From Kribbella sp. NBC_01245 (GTDB lineage Bacteria > Actinomycetota > Actinomycetes > Propionibacteriales > Kribbellaceae): a DNA stretch of 64,000 bases. Location of the stretch: positions 6,634,001 to 6,698,000 of the forward strand of contig NZ_CP108487.1 in the NCBI RefSeq assembly GCF_036226525.1, given 5' to 3'. Below the pieces are notes generated by a model, which worked only from the letters and a program-made list of their open reading frames with translations, was not told where the DNA came from and ran no database searches. Positions 8,292 to 16,171 of this stretch are shown here, piece by piece; position 1 is the stretch's first letter, and every line of letters starts with the position of its first letter. The translations under genes and the position numbers were made by a program.

Positions 8292-8326
8292 AGCGCCCTG
8301 CCCGGGGCTGATCCGGGCAGGGCGCT
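8292..8326. terminator. Strong bidirectional terminator
   Basis: AGCGCCCTGCCCGG pairs perfectly with CCGGGCAGGGCGCT (14 bp, 7-nt loop), followed by CTGTTGCGTT. It lies between convergent gene ends. Part of it is repeated at 9579 (see the direct repeat). Confidence 0.85.
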
Positions 8327-8377
8327 GTTGCGTTGTCACGGTCGCCGGGCGGCAATCGTCGATTCGGCCCGGAGTTC
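8310..8377. repeat. Direct repeat, left copy
   Basis: Bases 8310-8348 match 9579-9617 at 38 of 39 positions, and 8360-8377 match 9621-9638 at 17 of 18. The left copy carries about 8 extra bases between the two blocks. The two copies flank the SRPBCC/CGNR gene pair. Confidence 0.8.
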
Positions 8378-8380
8378 AGG

Positions 8381-8806
8381 TCAGTTCTCTACGGCCGCCG
8401 CGGCTCGTTTCTCGATGGTCTGCTTGATGATGGGCAGGCCGCCGTCCATGGCCGCGGCCAGAGGTTCAGCGAGGTTGTCGGGCAGTACGTCGTGAGTCCA
8501 TACGAGTCGGCTGCGGTCGGTGCCGTCTGCGTGGATTTGCATCGCGGCATTGTTGTGGTCGGGTTTCGCCCACCCGTCGGTGAATGCCCAAACGATGCGT
8601 CGAGCGGAGGCATCACGGGCGATGAGGCGCTCGCGGGCCAGGTGTCCGTTGATGAAGGTCACCAGTCGGGTTTCGGGGTCTTCCAGCCGGGTGTCGGTCA
8701 CGAAACCGGGTGCCATCTTGGTAGGCCCGCCGGCGAAGTCGCCGATGACGGCCCAAACCTCGCTGGGCGTGGCGTTGATGACGATTTCCCTGATCACGGT
8801 GGCCAT
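8381..8806 (-). CDS. SRPBCC (START-like) family protein
   Basis: This 141-residue protein has the SRPBCC/polyketide-cyclase fold, a helix-grip pocket that binds hydrophobic ligands. Recognisable parts are the first strand VIREIVINATPSEVWAVIGD, the middle RIVWAFTDGW and the long C-terminal helix (PIIKQTIEKRAAA). The ATG has a strong AGAGGAG Shine-Dalgarno 6-7 nt upstream. It is divergent from a CGNR zinc-finger regulator (119-bp shared region), the usual layout for a small protein and its regulator. The ligand is unknown. Confidence 0.82.
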   Translation of the reverse strand: MATVIREIVINATPSEVWAVIGDFAGGPTKMAPGFVTDTRLEDPETRLVTFINGHLARERLIARDASARRIVWAFTDGWAKPDHNNAAMQIHADGTDRSRLVWTHDVLPDNLAEPLAAAMDGGLPIIKQTIEKRAAAAVEN

Positions 8807-8913
8807 GTCCTGCTCCTCTTGAGTTGCGGATCTCTACGTGGCGACAGCGCAGAACGATCTAACTGACGAACCCGGAACGCTAGTTATGTACCCGGCTATT
8901 GTCAATGGTCGGT

Positions 8914-8919
8914 TAGGGT
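8914..8919 (+). promoter_or_regulatory. -10 box of the CGNR gene
   Basis: TAGGGT lies 6 nt before the ATG at 8926. It supports this ATG over the GTG at 8920. Confidence 0.45.
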
Positions 8920-8925
8920 GTGGCT

Positions 8926-9543
8926 ATGACTGAGCAGGAAGGCGCAGCGGCGCCGTTGCCGCTGCGTGGAGTCGAGGAGTTCATCAACACCCGCCGCGCA
9001 GACGGCGACGACATCGCCGCTCCGGCCCAACTGGCGCACTGGCTGCACGCCCGAGGTCTGCTGCCCGCCGACACGGTGGTCAACGCCGAGCAACGCGACC
9101 GCGCCGAAACCGTCCGTGAAGGACTGCGGGCGCTCATCGCCGACAACAACGCTCCACCCGTTGCCAGCCCGCGGCCGGATGGCCTCGACCCCGCCGCCCG
9201 CACCAGCCTTGCCCAGCTCGCTCGCCAACTCCCCCTGGTGCTCGACCTCACCACGCATCCACCGCGGCTCGCCCCGAACGGGCTGGACCCAGTCGACAAC
9301 GCGCTCGCCACGCTGCTCGGCGTTGTCGCCGACGCCGTGGCCGCCGGGACCTGGAGCAGGCTCAAGGCCTGCCGGGAGCCCAGCTGTCGATGGGCGTTCT
9401 ACGACCACTCCCGCAACCGCCGCCGTACCTGGTGCTCCATGGAGCTCTGCGGCAATCGGGCCAAAGCGCGCGCCTCCCACCACCGAAAGACATCCCGCAG
9501 CCCTAACAGCAGCGCGGCCCGCCCGGAAGTCGATTCCCGCTAG
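8926..9543 (+). CDS. CGNR zinc-finger (ABATE domain) regulator
   Basis: This is a 205-residue protein. The N-terminal ABATE-type domain (about residues 10-140) is a putative ligand-sensing region. The C-terminal zinc ribbon has four cysteines, C-x4-C...C-x4-C, in CREPSCRWAF and TWCSMELCGNRAKARAS; CGNR is the family signature. Members are presumed DNA-binding regulators. The ATG at 8926 is preferred over GTG 8920 because of the -10 box spacing. It sits divergently to the SRPBCC gene and probably controls it. The tail (HHRKTSRSPNSSAARPEVDSR) is disordered. Confidence 0.87.
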   Translation: MTEQEGAAAPLPLRGVEEFINTRRADGDDIAAPAQLAHWLHARGLLPADTVVNAEQRDRAETVREGLRALIADNNAPPVASPRPDGLDPAARTSLAQLARQLPLVLDLTTHPPRLAPNGLDPVDNALATLLGVVADAVAAGTWSRLKACREPSCRWAFYDHSRNRRRTWCSMELCGNRAKARASHHRKTSRSPNSSAARPEVDSR

Positions 9544-9560
9544 GCCCCCAAGCTCCGCAG

Positions 9561-9595
9561 AGCGCCCCATCCGGACCCGATCCGGGCGGGGCGCT
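9561..9595. terminator. Terminator after the CGNR gene
   Basis: AGCGCCCC pairs with GGGGCGCT and the inner CCGGA with TCCGG, separated by a 2+2 internal loop. It is followed by the same GTTGCGTTGTCACGG sequence as the 8292 terminator. Confidence 0.75.
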
Positions 9596-9638
9596 GTTGC
9601 GTTGTCACGGTCGCCGGCCTCGATTCGGCCAGGAGTTC
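9579..9638. repeat. Direct repeat, right copy
   Basis: This is the partner of 8310-8377. The identity extends past the terminator hairpin into sequence with no obvious function, so it is more than two similar terminators. Confidence 0.8.
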
Positions 9639-9739
9639 CGCAACGGAAAGGGCTTCCCGGGGTATTGCGAAGGGATCTTCAATAAGTTAATTTAAGCCCT
9701 GAAATTTCCCCCCGTGATCGATCGGTAACTAGGGGTCGC

Positions 9740-11578
9740 ATGCGCATCAAAACCAGACTTGTCGCCGGATTGCTGACCGGCGCGCTCGCGGTGGGTCATC
9801 CCGTCAGCGCACCGGCGACCACTGCTCCCGACCTGGCCTATCAGGACAGTCGGCGTCCGATCCAGGTGCGCGTAAGCGACCTGATGAGCCGGATGACGCT
9901 GGACGAGAAGCTTGGGCAGATGATTCAGGCCGAGCGGCTCGGCATCGGTGATCCCGTCGACATTGCGACGTACGGCGTGGGGTCGTTGCTCTCAGGCGGC
10001 AGTTCGCAGCCGACACCGAATACGCCGCAGGCCTGGGCCGACATGTACGACGGATTCCAGCGTCAGGCCCTGGCCTCGCGGCTCGGGATTCCGCTGATCT
10101 ACGGCGTTGACGCGGTGCACGGGCACAACGGCGTGTACGGCGCGACGGTCTTCCCGCACAACATCGGCCTCGGCGCGACCCGGAATCCGCGACTGGCCGA
10201 GCGGATCGGCGTGGTCACGGCCAAGGAGGTCGCGGGCACGGGCATCGACTGGAACTTCGCGCCCTGCCTGTGCGTGGTGCGGAACGACCGCTGGGGCCGT
10301 ACGTACGAGTCGTTCGGCGAGGTGCCGCAGCTCGCGTCATCGCTGAGCACGATCGTCACCGGTATGCAGGGGCGCCGCCTGAGTGACCCGGCCTCGGTGC
10401 TCGCGACGGCCAAGCACTATGTCGGCGACGGCGGCACGCTGAACGGCAAGGACCAGGGCGAGACCAACATCAGCGAGGCCGAGCTGCGGGCGATCCACCT
10501 CGAGCCGTTCCGGACGGCCGTGCGTAAGGGCGTCGGCTCGGTGATGATCTCGTACTCGAGTTTCAACGGGGTCAAGCTGCACGCCAACTCGTACCTGATC
10601 AACGAGGTGCTGAAAGGTGAACTCGGCTTCAAGGGCATCGTCGTATCGGACTACAACGGCATCGACAAGATCGACGGGCAGCCCGGGTTCACGCCCGCGG
10701 AGGTGACGGCCTCGATCAACGCCGGCATGGACATGATCATGGTGCCGTTCGCGTGGAAGGCGTTCATCGACACGATGCGCACGGAGGTTCAGGCCGGGCT
10801 CATCGCGGTCTCCAGGATCGACGACGCGAACCGGCGGATCCTGACGAAGAAGTTCGAGCTCGGGCTGTTCGAGAAACCGTTCACCGATCGGCGATTGACG
10901 GCCACCATCGGCAGCAAACCGCATCGCGAGCTGGCGCGTCAGGCCGTACGCGAATCCCAGGTATTGCTGAAGAACCACGGCCGCGTGCTGCCGCTGGACA
11001 AGTCGCGCAACCGGATCTTCGTCGCGGGCAAGAACGCGGACGATATCGGTAACCAGGCCGGCGGCTGGACCGTCGGCTGGCAAGGTGCGAGTGGCCCGAC
11101 CACCATCGGAACCACCATCCTGCAGGGAATTCGGCAGACAGTTCGCGCATCGACGACCGTTGCCTATAGCAAGGACGGCACCGGCATCGACAAGTCGTAC
11201 GACGTGGCCGTGGCGGTCATCGGGGAGACGCCGTACGCCGAAGGTAAGGGGGATCGGCCGCTGGGGATGGGGTTGGACCAGGCCGATCTCGAGACGCTCG
11301 CCCGGTTGGAGGCCAGCGGCGTACCGGTTGTGGTGGTGCTGGTCTCGGGTCGTCCGCTGGAGATCGCCGAGCATTTGCCGAAGTGGGCCGGGCTGATCGA
11401 GGCCTGGCTGCCTGGTACGGAAGGCCAGGGGGTGGCCGACGTGCTCTTCGGTGACTACAACCCGACCGGGAAGTTGCCGGTCACCTGGATGCGCAGCGTC
11501 GCACAGCAACCCATCAACGTCGGCGACGGGCAGACGCCGCTGTTCCCCTTCGGTTTCGGACTCCGCTATCGCCCTTAG
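9740..11578 (+). CDS. Secreted glycoside hydrolase family 3 (beta-glucosidase type)
   Basis: This 612-residue retaining beta-glycosidase probably cleaves beta-glucosides or beta-glucan oligomers outside the cell. A signal peptide covers about residues 1-28 (ending GHPVSAPATTA). The GH3 TIM barrel has the conserved KHYVGDGG, GETNISE and the nucleophile Asp304 in GIVVSDYNGID. The second alpha/beta domain follows from about residue 390 (SQVLLKN, GKNADDIGNQ). The architecture resembles the barley exoglucanase ExoI type, without a fibronectin-like C-terminal domain. The ATG has AGGGG 4 nt upstream. The ThuA-ricin gene begins 13 bp later, so the two form an operon. Confidence 0.92.
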   Translation: MRIKTRLVAGLLTGALAVGHPVSAPATTAPDLAYQDSRRPIQVRVSDLMSRMTLDEKLGQMIQAERLGIGDPVDIATYGVGSLLSGGSSQPTPNTPQAWADMYDGFQRQALASRLGIPLIYGVDAVHGHNGVYGATVFPHNIGLGATRNPRLAERIGVVTAKEVAGTGIDWNFAPCLCVVRNDRWGRTYESFGEVPQLASSLSTIVTGMQGRRLSDPASVLATAKHYVGDGGTLNGKDQGETNISEAELRAIHLEPFRTAVRKGVGSVMISYSSFNGVKLHANSYLINEVLKGELGFKGIVVSDYNGIDKIDGQPGFTPAEVTASINAGMDMIMVPFAWKAFIDTMRTEVQAGLIAVSRIDDANRRILTKKFELGLFEKPFTDRRLTATIGSKPHRELARQAVRESQVLLKNHGRVLPLDKSRNRIFVAGKNADDIGNQAGGWTVGWQGASGPTTIGTTILQGIRQTVRASTTVAYSKDGTGIDKSYDVAVAVIGETPYAEGKGDRPLGMGLDQADLETLARLEASGVPVVVVLVSGRPLEIAEHLPKWAGLIEAWLPGTEGQGVADVLFGDYNPTGKLPVTWMRSVAQQPINVGDGQTPLFPFGFGLRYRP

Positions 11579-11591
11579 GAAGGATCCGCCC

Positions 11592-12881
11592 ATGCTCGCC
11601 GCCCGCAAGAGCCTGATCGCCCGAATCCTCGCATTACTCGTCGTCTGCGGTTGCCTGGTCACCGGCAACGCCTTTGCCCGGGATACCCGGGAAGTGGCGC
11701 CTGCTTTCAACGTGATCGCCTTCTACCACGGCACTTGGGATGCCGCGCACATCGATTTCGTGAAGGAGGCGAACCAGAAATTCCCGCAGTTCGCCGCGCA
11801 GCACAACTTCACCTACACCGCGACGACGAACTGGGAATTGCTGAACAACCTCAGTGCCTCCCAGTACCAGGTGGTGATGTTCCTCGACGATTCGCCGGGG
11901 ACCGCGTCGCAGCGGACTGGATTCCAGCGCTATATGGAGAATGGCGGCGGCTTCTTCGGCTTCCACGTCTCGGCGTTCAATACCAACAGCGGCAACTGGC
12001 CGTGGTACTTCAGTACGTTGCTCGGCACCGGCACGTTCCGCAACAACACGTGGGGCCCGACGGCGGTGAACCTGAAGGTGGAGAACCGTCCGCACGCCTC
12101 GACGGCGAACCTGCCGAACACGTTCCGGTCGTCGGTGAGCGAGTGGTACAGCTGGACCAACGACCTGCGCAACAACGCGAATATCAGCATCCTGGCGTCG
12201 ATCGATCCCGGCAGCTTCCCGGTCGGCACGGACCCGAACCAGACCTGGTACAGCGGGTATTACCCGATCATCTGGACCAACAAGAACTTCAAGATGATCT
12301 ACGCCAACTTCGGGCACAACGCGATGAACTACGACACCAACACCCGGCTGTCGTCGACGTTCGAGAGTGCCACGCAGAACCAGTTCATGGTCGACGCGCT
12401 GAAGTGGCTCGGCGGTGGCGGCGGCACGGTTCCGCCGGTCGACCAGCCGAACCCCGCCGCCTGGTATTCCGTTGCGAATAAGGCGAATGGCAAGTGCGTC
12501 GATGCTCGCGCGGCCGGGATTGCGAATGGGACCGTCATCCAGCAGTACGCGTGCAACGGATCGATGGCCCAGCAATTCCAGTTCGCGACGACCTCGGACG
12601 GCTTTACGCGAGTGAACTATCGCAACGACGCCACGAAGGTCATCGACGTCAGTGGCGTTTCGACGGCCGATAACGCCGGGCTGCACCTTTGGGCGTACGG
12701 CGGTGGAAACAACCAGCAGTGGAAGGCCGTGTCCGAGGGTGGTGGCTACTTCCACTTCGTTGCCCGTCACAGCAACAAGTGCCTCACAGTCCCGAACGGC
12801 TCGACCGCTGACAGCGTGCAGTTGGTCCAGCTCACCTGCAATGGCAGTGCGGCTCAGTCGTTCCGCCTGACGCAGGTATAA
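11592..12881 (+). CDS. Secreted ThuA-domain protein with C-terminal ricin-type lectin
   Basis: This is a 429-residue protein. Residues 1-29 are a signal peptide (LALLVVCGCLVTGNAFA). Residues about 37-275 form a ThuA-like glutamine-amidotransferase fold (NVIAFYHGTWDAAH, YMENGGGFFGFHVSAF); ThuA proteins act in sugar metabolism. After a Gly/Pro linker, residues about 300-429 are a ricin B-type beta-trefoil with QQW/QxF repeats (NNQQWKAV, AQSFRL) and paired cysteines, expected to bind polysaccharide. The ATG has an AGGAAGGA Shine-Dalgarno overlapping the GH3 stop, so translation is coupled. Together with the GH3 enzyme it looks like a glycan-degrading pair. Confidence 0.9.
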   Translation: MLAARKSLIARILALLVVCGCLVTGNAFARDTREVAPAFNVIAFYHGTWDAAHIDFVKEANQKFPQFAAQHNFTYTATTNWELLNNLSASQYQVVMFLDDSPGTASQRTGFQRYMENGGGFFGFHVSAFNTNSGNWPWYFSTLLGTGTFRNNTWGPTAVNLKVENRPHASTANLPNTFRSSVSEWYSWTNDLRNNANISILASIDPGSFPVGTDPNQTWYSGYYPIIWTNKNFKMIYANFGHNAMNYDTNTRLSSTFESATQNQFMVDALKWLGGGGGTVPPVDQPNPAAWYSVANKANGKCVDARAAGIANGTVIQQYACNGSMAQQFQFATTSDGFTRVNYRNDATKVIDVSGVSTADNAGLHLWAYGGGNNQQWKAVSEGGGYFHFVARHSNKCLTVPNGSTADSVQLVQLTCNGSAAQSFRLTQV

Positions 12882-12929
12882 AGCCCTTGCGCCCGAGGAG
12901 TCTCGGCTCTTCGGGCGCAAGAGGGCTTT
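12880..12929. terminator. Bidirectional terminator
   Basis: TTGCGCCCGA pairs with TCGGGCGCAA, extended by AAAGCCC/GGGCTTT across a 2-nt bulge, with a 14-nt loop. It lies between the convergent ThuA and BASS genes. Confidence 0.85.
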
Positions 12930-12946
12930 AAAACAAGCGATCCACG

Positions 12947-13819
12947 TTAGGCGATGACGGCCTGGCGGCTGCGGCCGAGGGCGAAGGCGAAGGCTGCGGT
13001 GGGGAAGAACATGATGATGCCGTAGACCGCCACGGGGATCGACATCTCGCTGTTGTTCAGCAGGGCAGGGCTCAGGGCGATGGTGAGCGCGAGGGTGGCG
13101 TTGTGGATGCCGATCTCCATCGAGCACGCGATGGCCTGAGGTTCACCGAGCCGGGCGAGGCGTGGTACGGCGTACCCGATGAAGAGGCTGAGGACGTTGA
13201 GAAGTAGAGCTGCGAGTCCTACTTCGGCCAAGTAACCCAGGAAGTTGTCCCGCTCGGTGTAGATGGCCGCGAAGATCACTAGCGCCAGTACGACGGCGGA
13301 GCCGATCTTGACCGGTCTGGCCATCAGTTCCGCGAAGGCCGGCCGCCGTCGGCGTATGAACATCCCGAGTGCCACAGGGATCAGGACGATCGCGAAGACC
13401 TGCAACATCTTTGCCGGCTGCAGACCGATCTGGCCGTCGCCGAGGAAGTGCGCGAGGGACAGGTTCACCACGATCGGCAGGGTGACGACGGCCAGTACGG
13501 AGTTCACCGCGGTCAGGGTGACGTTGAGCGCGACATCTCCGCCGGCGAGATGGCTGAACAGGTTTGCCGTCGTACCGCCGGGGGAAGCGACCAGCAGCAT
13601 CATGCCGACGGCCAGGGCCGGTGCCAGCCCGAGCATCTTGACCATGCCGAAGCAGATCAGCGGCAGCAGGATCACCTGACAGCCGAGGGCGATCAGCACG
13701 GCCTTCGGCATCCGGGCGACCCGGGCGAAGTCGGCCACGGTCAGCGTCAGGCCGAGGCCGAGCATGATGATGGCCAGCGCGATCGGCAACAGCACCGAGG
13801 TGAGTACGGAGTCGGACAA
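12947..13819 (-). CDS. Bile acid:sodium symporter (BASS) family transporter
   Basis: This 290-residue inner-membrane protein has about nine or ten hydrophobic helices, starting with VLLPIALAIIMLGLGLTLT. The motif SPGGTTANLFSHLAGGD and the later CSMEIGIHNATLALTIAL mark the crossover regions of the BASS/SBF fold. Members move organic anions with sodium; the substrate here is unknown. The start is a TTG at 13819 with a GGAG element about 8 nt upstream, and no better in-frame start precedes the first helix. It is monocistronic and convergent with the ThuA gene. Confidence 0.9.
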   Translation of the reverse strand: MSDSVLTSVLLPIALAIIMLGLGLTLTVADFARVARMPKAVLIALGCQVILLPLICFGMVKMLGLAPALAVGMMLLVASPGGTTANLFSHLAGGDVALNVTLTAVNSVLAVVTLPIVVNLSLAHFLGDGQIGLQPAKMLQVFAIVLIPVALGMFIRRRRPAFAELMARPVKIGSAVVLALVIFAAIYTERDNFLGYLAEVGLAALLLNVLSLFIGYAVPRLARLGEPQAIACSMEIGIHNATLALTIALSPALLNNSEMSIPVAVYGIIMFFPTAAFAFALGRSRQAVIA

Positions 13820-13921
13820 GGATCAGCTCCCGGGTTTCGACCCCCGAGTTGGTCGGATGACCAAGAGTGGCAGGGGTGGTCAGGCTCGGCAATAGCTCTG
13901 TCGAATGTCGGTGCTCTGTAT

Positions 13922-13927
13922 TACCTT
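13922..13927 (+). promoter_or_regulatory. -10 box of the BNR-repeat gene
   Basis: TACCTT lies 7 nt before the ATG at 13935 and supports that start. Confidence 0.45.
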
Positions 13928-13934
13928 GCCGGGC

Positions 13935-15005
13935 ATGAGGATCCTGCGCCCCACCGCCCTAGCGGCCGGAGTACTACTGATATCGAGCCTGACATTACCC
14001 GCACAGGGCGGTGGAGGGCCGTCATATGAGTGGGAGTTGACGCCAACCGGCAGTGCGTCGCAGTTCCGTGGGCTTGCCGCGGTCAGCGCGGACGTGGCGT
14101 GGGTTGCCGGCAGCAAGGGCCAGATCCTGCGCACGGTCAACGGCGGCAAGAACTGGGCCAACGTGAGCCCGGCCGGTGCCGAGACGCTGCTGTTCCGCGA
14201 TATCGAGGCCTTCGACTCCGAGCGCGCGGTGGCCCTGTCCATCGGCCCGGGGGAGGACTCGCGCGTGCTGCGGACGGCCGACGGCGGCAAGACCTGGACC
14301 GAGACCTTCAAGAACCTGGACCCCGTCGCGTTCTACGACTGCCTCGACTTCAACGACAGCCGCCACGGTCTGGCCCTGAGTGACCCGGTCGACGGCAAGT
14401 TCCGCATTCTCGAGACGCACGACGGCGGCAAGAAGTGGTCCGTCCAGTCGACCAAGGGCATGCCGGCCGCGCTGCCGGGCGAGTTCGCCTTCGCCGCCAG
14501 CGGGACCTGCCTGGTCGCCGGGCCCGGGCGGATGGCGTGGTTCGCGACTGGTGGCGCCGACCGCCCGCGTGTGTTCCGGACGTACGACGGCGGCCGGAAT
14601 TGGAAGGTGACGGACTCCCCGATGGGCAGTGGTGCCGCGGCCGGGATCTTCTCGCTGGCGCTGCGCGGTCCGTTGCACGCGGTCGCGGTCGGTGGCGACT
14701 TCCTCAAGCCGGACGACGCGGTCAAGGCGGCATCGGTGACGCGCGATGGTGGCAAGACGTGGAAGCTCGTGCCGGACGATCAGGCCCCGGCCGGGTATCG
14801 CTCGGGCTCGGCGTTCCTGCCGCATACGGGTCAGACCGTGGTCGCCGTTGGCCCGTCCGGTAGCGATGTCAGCTATGACGGTGGGGAGAGCTGGCACCAG
14901 TTCGACGAGGGCAGCTTCGACAGCGTCGAGTGCGCCCGCACCGGCTGGCGAACCGCCTGCTGGGCGTCTGGAATCAACGGCCGGGTCGCCAAGCTCGTTC
15001 GCTAG
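13935..15005 (+). CDS. Secreted BNR/Asp-box beta-propeller protein (YCF48-like)
   Basis: This 356-residue protein has a signal peptide of about 24 residues (LAAGVLLISSLTLPAQG). It has several Asp-box style repeats (VNGGKNW, ADGGKTW, HDGGKKW, YDGGRNW, RDGGKTW, YDGGESW), each on a propeller-blade turn, giving a six- or seven-bladed propeller. Such proteins are annotated as oxidoreductases or photosynthesis-assembly-like, but the repeats alone do not give an activity. The ATG at 13935 is chosen over GTG/ATG codons near 13905 because the signal peptide and -10 box fit it. A 13-bp terminator follows. Function unknown; extracellular binding is most likely. Confidence 0.85.
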   Translation: MRILRPTALAAGVLLISSLTLPAQGGGGPSYEWELTPTGSASQFRGLAAVSADVAWVAGSKGQILRTVNGGKNWANVSPAGAETLLFRDIEAFDSERAVALSIGPGEDSRVLRTADGGKTWTETFKNLDPVAFYDCLDFNDSRHGLALSDPVDGKFRILETHDGGKKWSVQSTKGMPAALPGEFAFAASGTCLVAGPGRMAWFATGGADRPRVFRTYDGGRNWKVTDSPMGSGAAAGIFSLALRGPLHAVAVGGDFLKPDDAVKAASVTRDGGKTWKLVPDDQAPAGYRSGSAFLPHTGQTVVAVGPSGSDVSYDGGESWHQFDEGSFDSVECARTGWRTACWASGINGRVAKLVR

Positions 15006-15014
15006 TTTGAGGCC

Positions 15015-15044
15015 GTGTCGCGGGAGGTTTTCCTTCCGCGACAC
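15015..15044. terminator. Terminator after the BNR gene
   Basis: GTGTCGCGG pairs with CCGCGACAC and extends to about 13 bp with a G-T wobble, around a TTTT loop, 10 nt past the stop. Confidence 0.75.
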
Positions 15045-15088
15045 GTTCTCGTGGTGCCGGGTTCGCCGAGGCGGCCAACGATGGGCCG

Positions 15089-15889
15089 ATGCGCAGATTC
15101 CCCCTTCTTGCAGTGCTCACTGCTTTGCTGATGATCGTGCCGTCCACAGCCTCTGCCGAGGTCCGGTCGATCCGGGTCATGACCTACAACATCCATCACG
15201 CCCAGGGCGTCGACGGCGTTCTCGACCTGGAGCGGATCGCCCAGGTGATCGAGACCTCCCACGCCGACGTGATCGGCCTGCAGGAGGTCGACCGGCACTG
15301 GAGCGAACGCAGCAACTGGGTCGACCAGTCCGCCTGGCTGGCCGACCGACTCGACCTGCATGTCACGTACGCCGCGAACCTGGACCTCGATCCGCTGACG
15401 CCGGGTGCGCCTCGACGTCAATACGGTACGGCGATCCTGTCGCGCTACCCGATCCGTGCCTCCGGCAACACGTTGCTGCCGAAGTACCCGGGGCAGGAGC
15501 AGCGCGGATTGCTCGAGGCAACGATCAAGGTCCGCGGCCGCGAGCTCCGCGTCGCCAACACACACCTGACCCACAACAACGACGCGGAACGCCAGGAACA
15601 GGCTGATCGCGTCGCCGCCACGCTCGGCTCGTCGTTGCGATCGACCCTGCTGATCGGAGACCTCAACGCCGTACCGACTGCCAAGCCGATCACGACGTTG
15701 ACGTCCATCCTCACCGACACCTGGCCGGTGGTGGGGGTTGGCCCCGGCTACACGATCGAGGCTGAGAAGCCGACCAAGCGGATCGACTATTTGTTGCACG
15801 GCTCGGCCCTCACCCCGCGCGCGGCTGAGGTCGTCTCCACCCTTGCCTCCGACCATTTGCCGGTTGTGGCGACGTACACCTTCAACTGA
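15089..15889 (+). CDS. Secreted endonuclease/exonuclease/phosphatase family protein
   Basis: This 266-residue enzyme has a signal peptide (LLAVLTALLMIVPSTASA, residues 6-23). The EEP superfamily core is complete: MTYNIHH, IGLQEVDRHW (metal-binding Glu), the THL catalytic His region, LIGDLNAVP (Asp-x-Asn), RIDYLL and the terminal SDHLPVVATY (Asp-His pair). The fold hydrolyses phosphodiester or phosphomonoester bonds. Being exported, the substrate may be extracellular nucleic acid, sphingomyelin or inositol phosphates; the sequence does not decide. It is monocistronic and followed by a strong terminator. Confidence 0.9.
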   Translation: MRRFPLLAVLTALLMIVPSTASAEVRSIRVMTYNIHHAQGVDGVLDLERIAQVIETSHADVIGLQEVDRHWSERSNWVDQSAWLADRLDLHVTYAANLDLDPLTPGAPRRQYGTAILSRYPIRASGNTLLPKYPGQEQRGLLEATIKVRGRELRVANTHLTHNNDAERQEQADRVAATLGSSLRSTLLIGDLNAVPTAKPITTLTSILTDTWPVVGVGPGYTIEAEKPTKRIDYLLHGSALTPRAAEVVSTLASDHLPVVATYTFN

Positions 15890-15907
15890 CCGCACCACCC
15901 GTTTCAG

Positions 15908-15940
15908 CCGCCGTCCTGCCGCTTGTTGGCAGGGCGGCGG
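15908..15940. terminator. Terminator after the EEP gene
   Basis: CCGCCGTCCTGCC pairs with GGCAGGGCGGCGG (13 bp with one wobble, 7-nt loop), followed by ATTTTGTT. Confidence 0.88.
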
Positions 15941-16002
15941 ATTTTGTTGCCGGTGGCCCGGGAGTCGGTGGTTGCCGCGGGCATCTGGTTCGAGGGGTCG
16001 GG

Positions 16003-16071
16003 AATTACATTGGTGTAATTGTCAAGGTGACACACCGAGATACGCATGTTAATTGTGGGGAAAGTGTTCCC
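16003..16071. promoter_or_regulatory. Palindromes upstream of the NlpC/P60 gene
   Basis: AATTACA-TTGG-TGTAATT (16003-16020) and GGGAA-AGTG-TTCCC (16058-16071) are two short palindromes in an AT-rich island, 100-170 bp before the ATG. They could be operators or leader structures. I looked for the c-di-AMP (ydaO) riboswitch often found before such genes and could not match its core. Confidence 0.4.
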
Positions 16072-16171
16072 ATTGGGGCTGAAGGCAACTAGTGTCGCCC
16101 ATGTGGTTCTTGAGCACCAAAAGAGCGCGAAGCCTGGGGAAGGGATTCGCGCCCGGCGAAAGGTGAGCGGC

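Noticed and set aside
15941..16171. c-di-AMP (ydaO) riboswitch before the NlpC/P60 gene
   Set aside because: The position is typical but the conserved core segments could not be matched.
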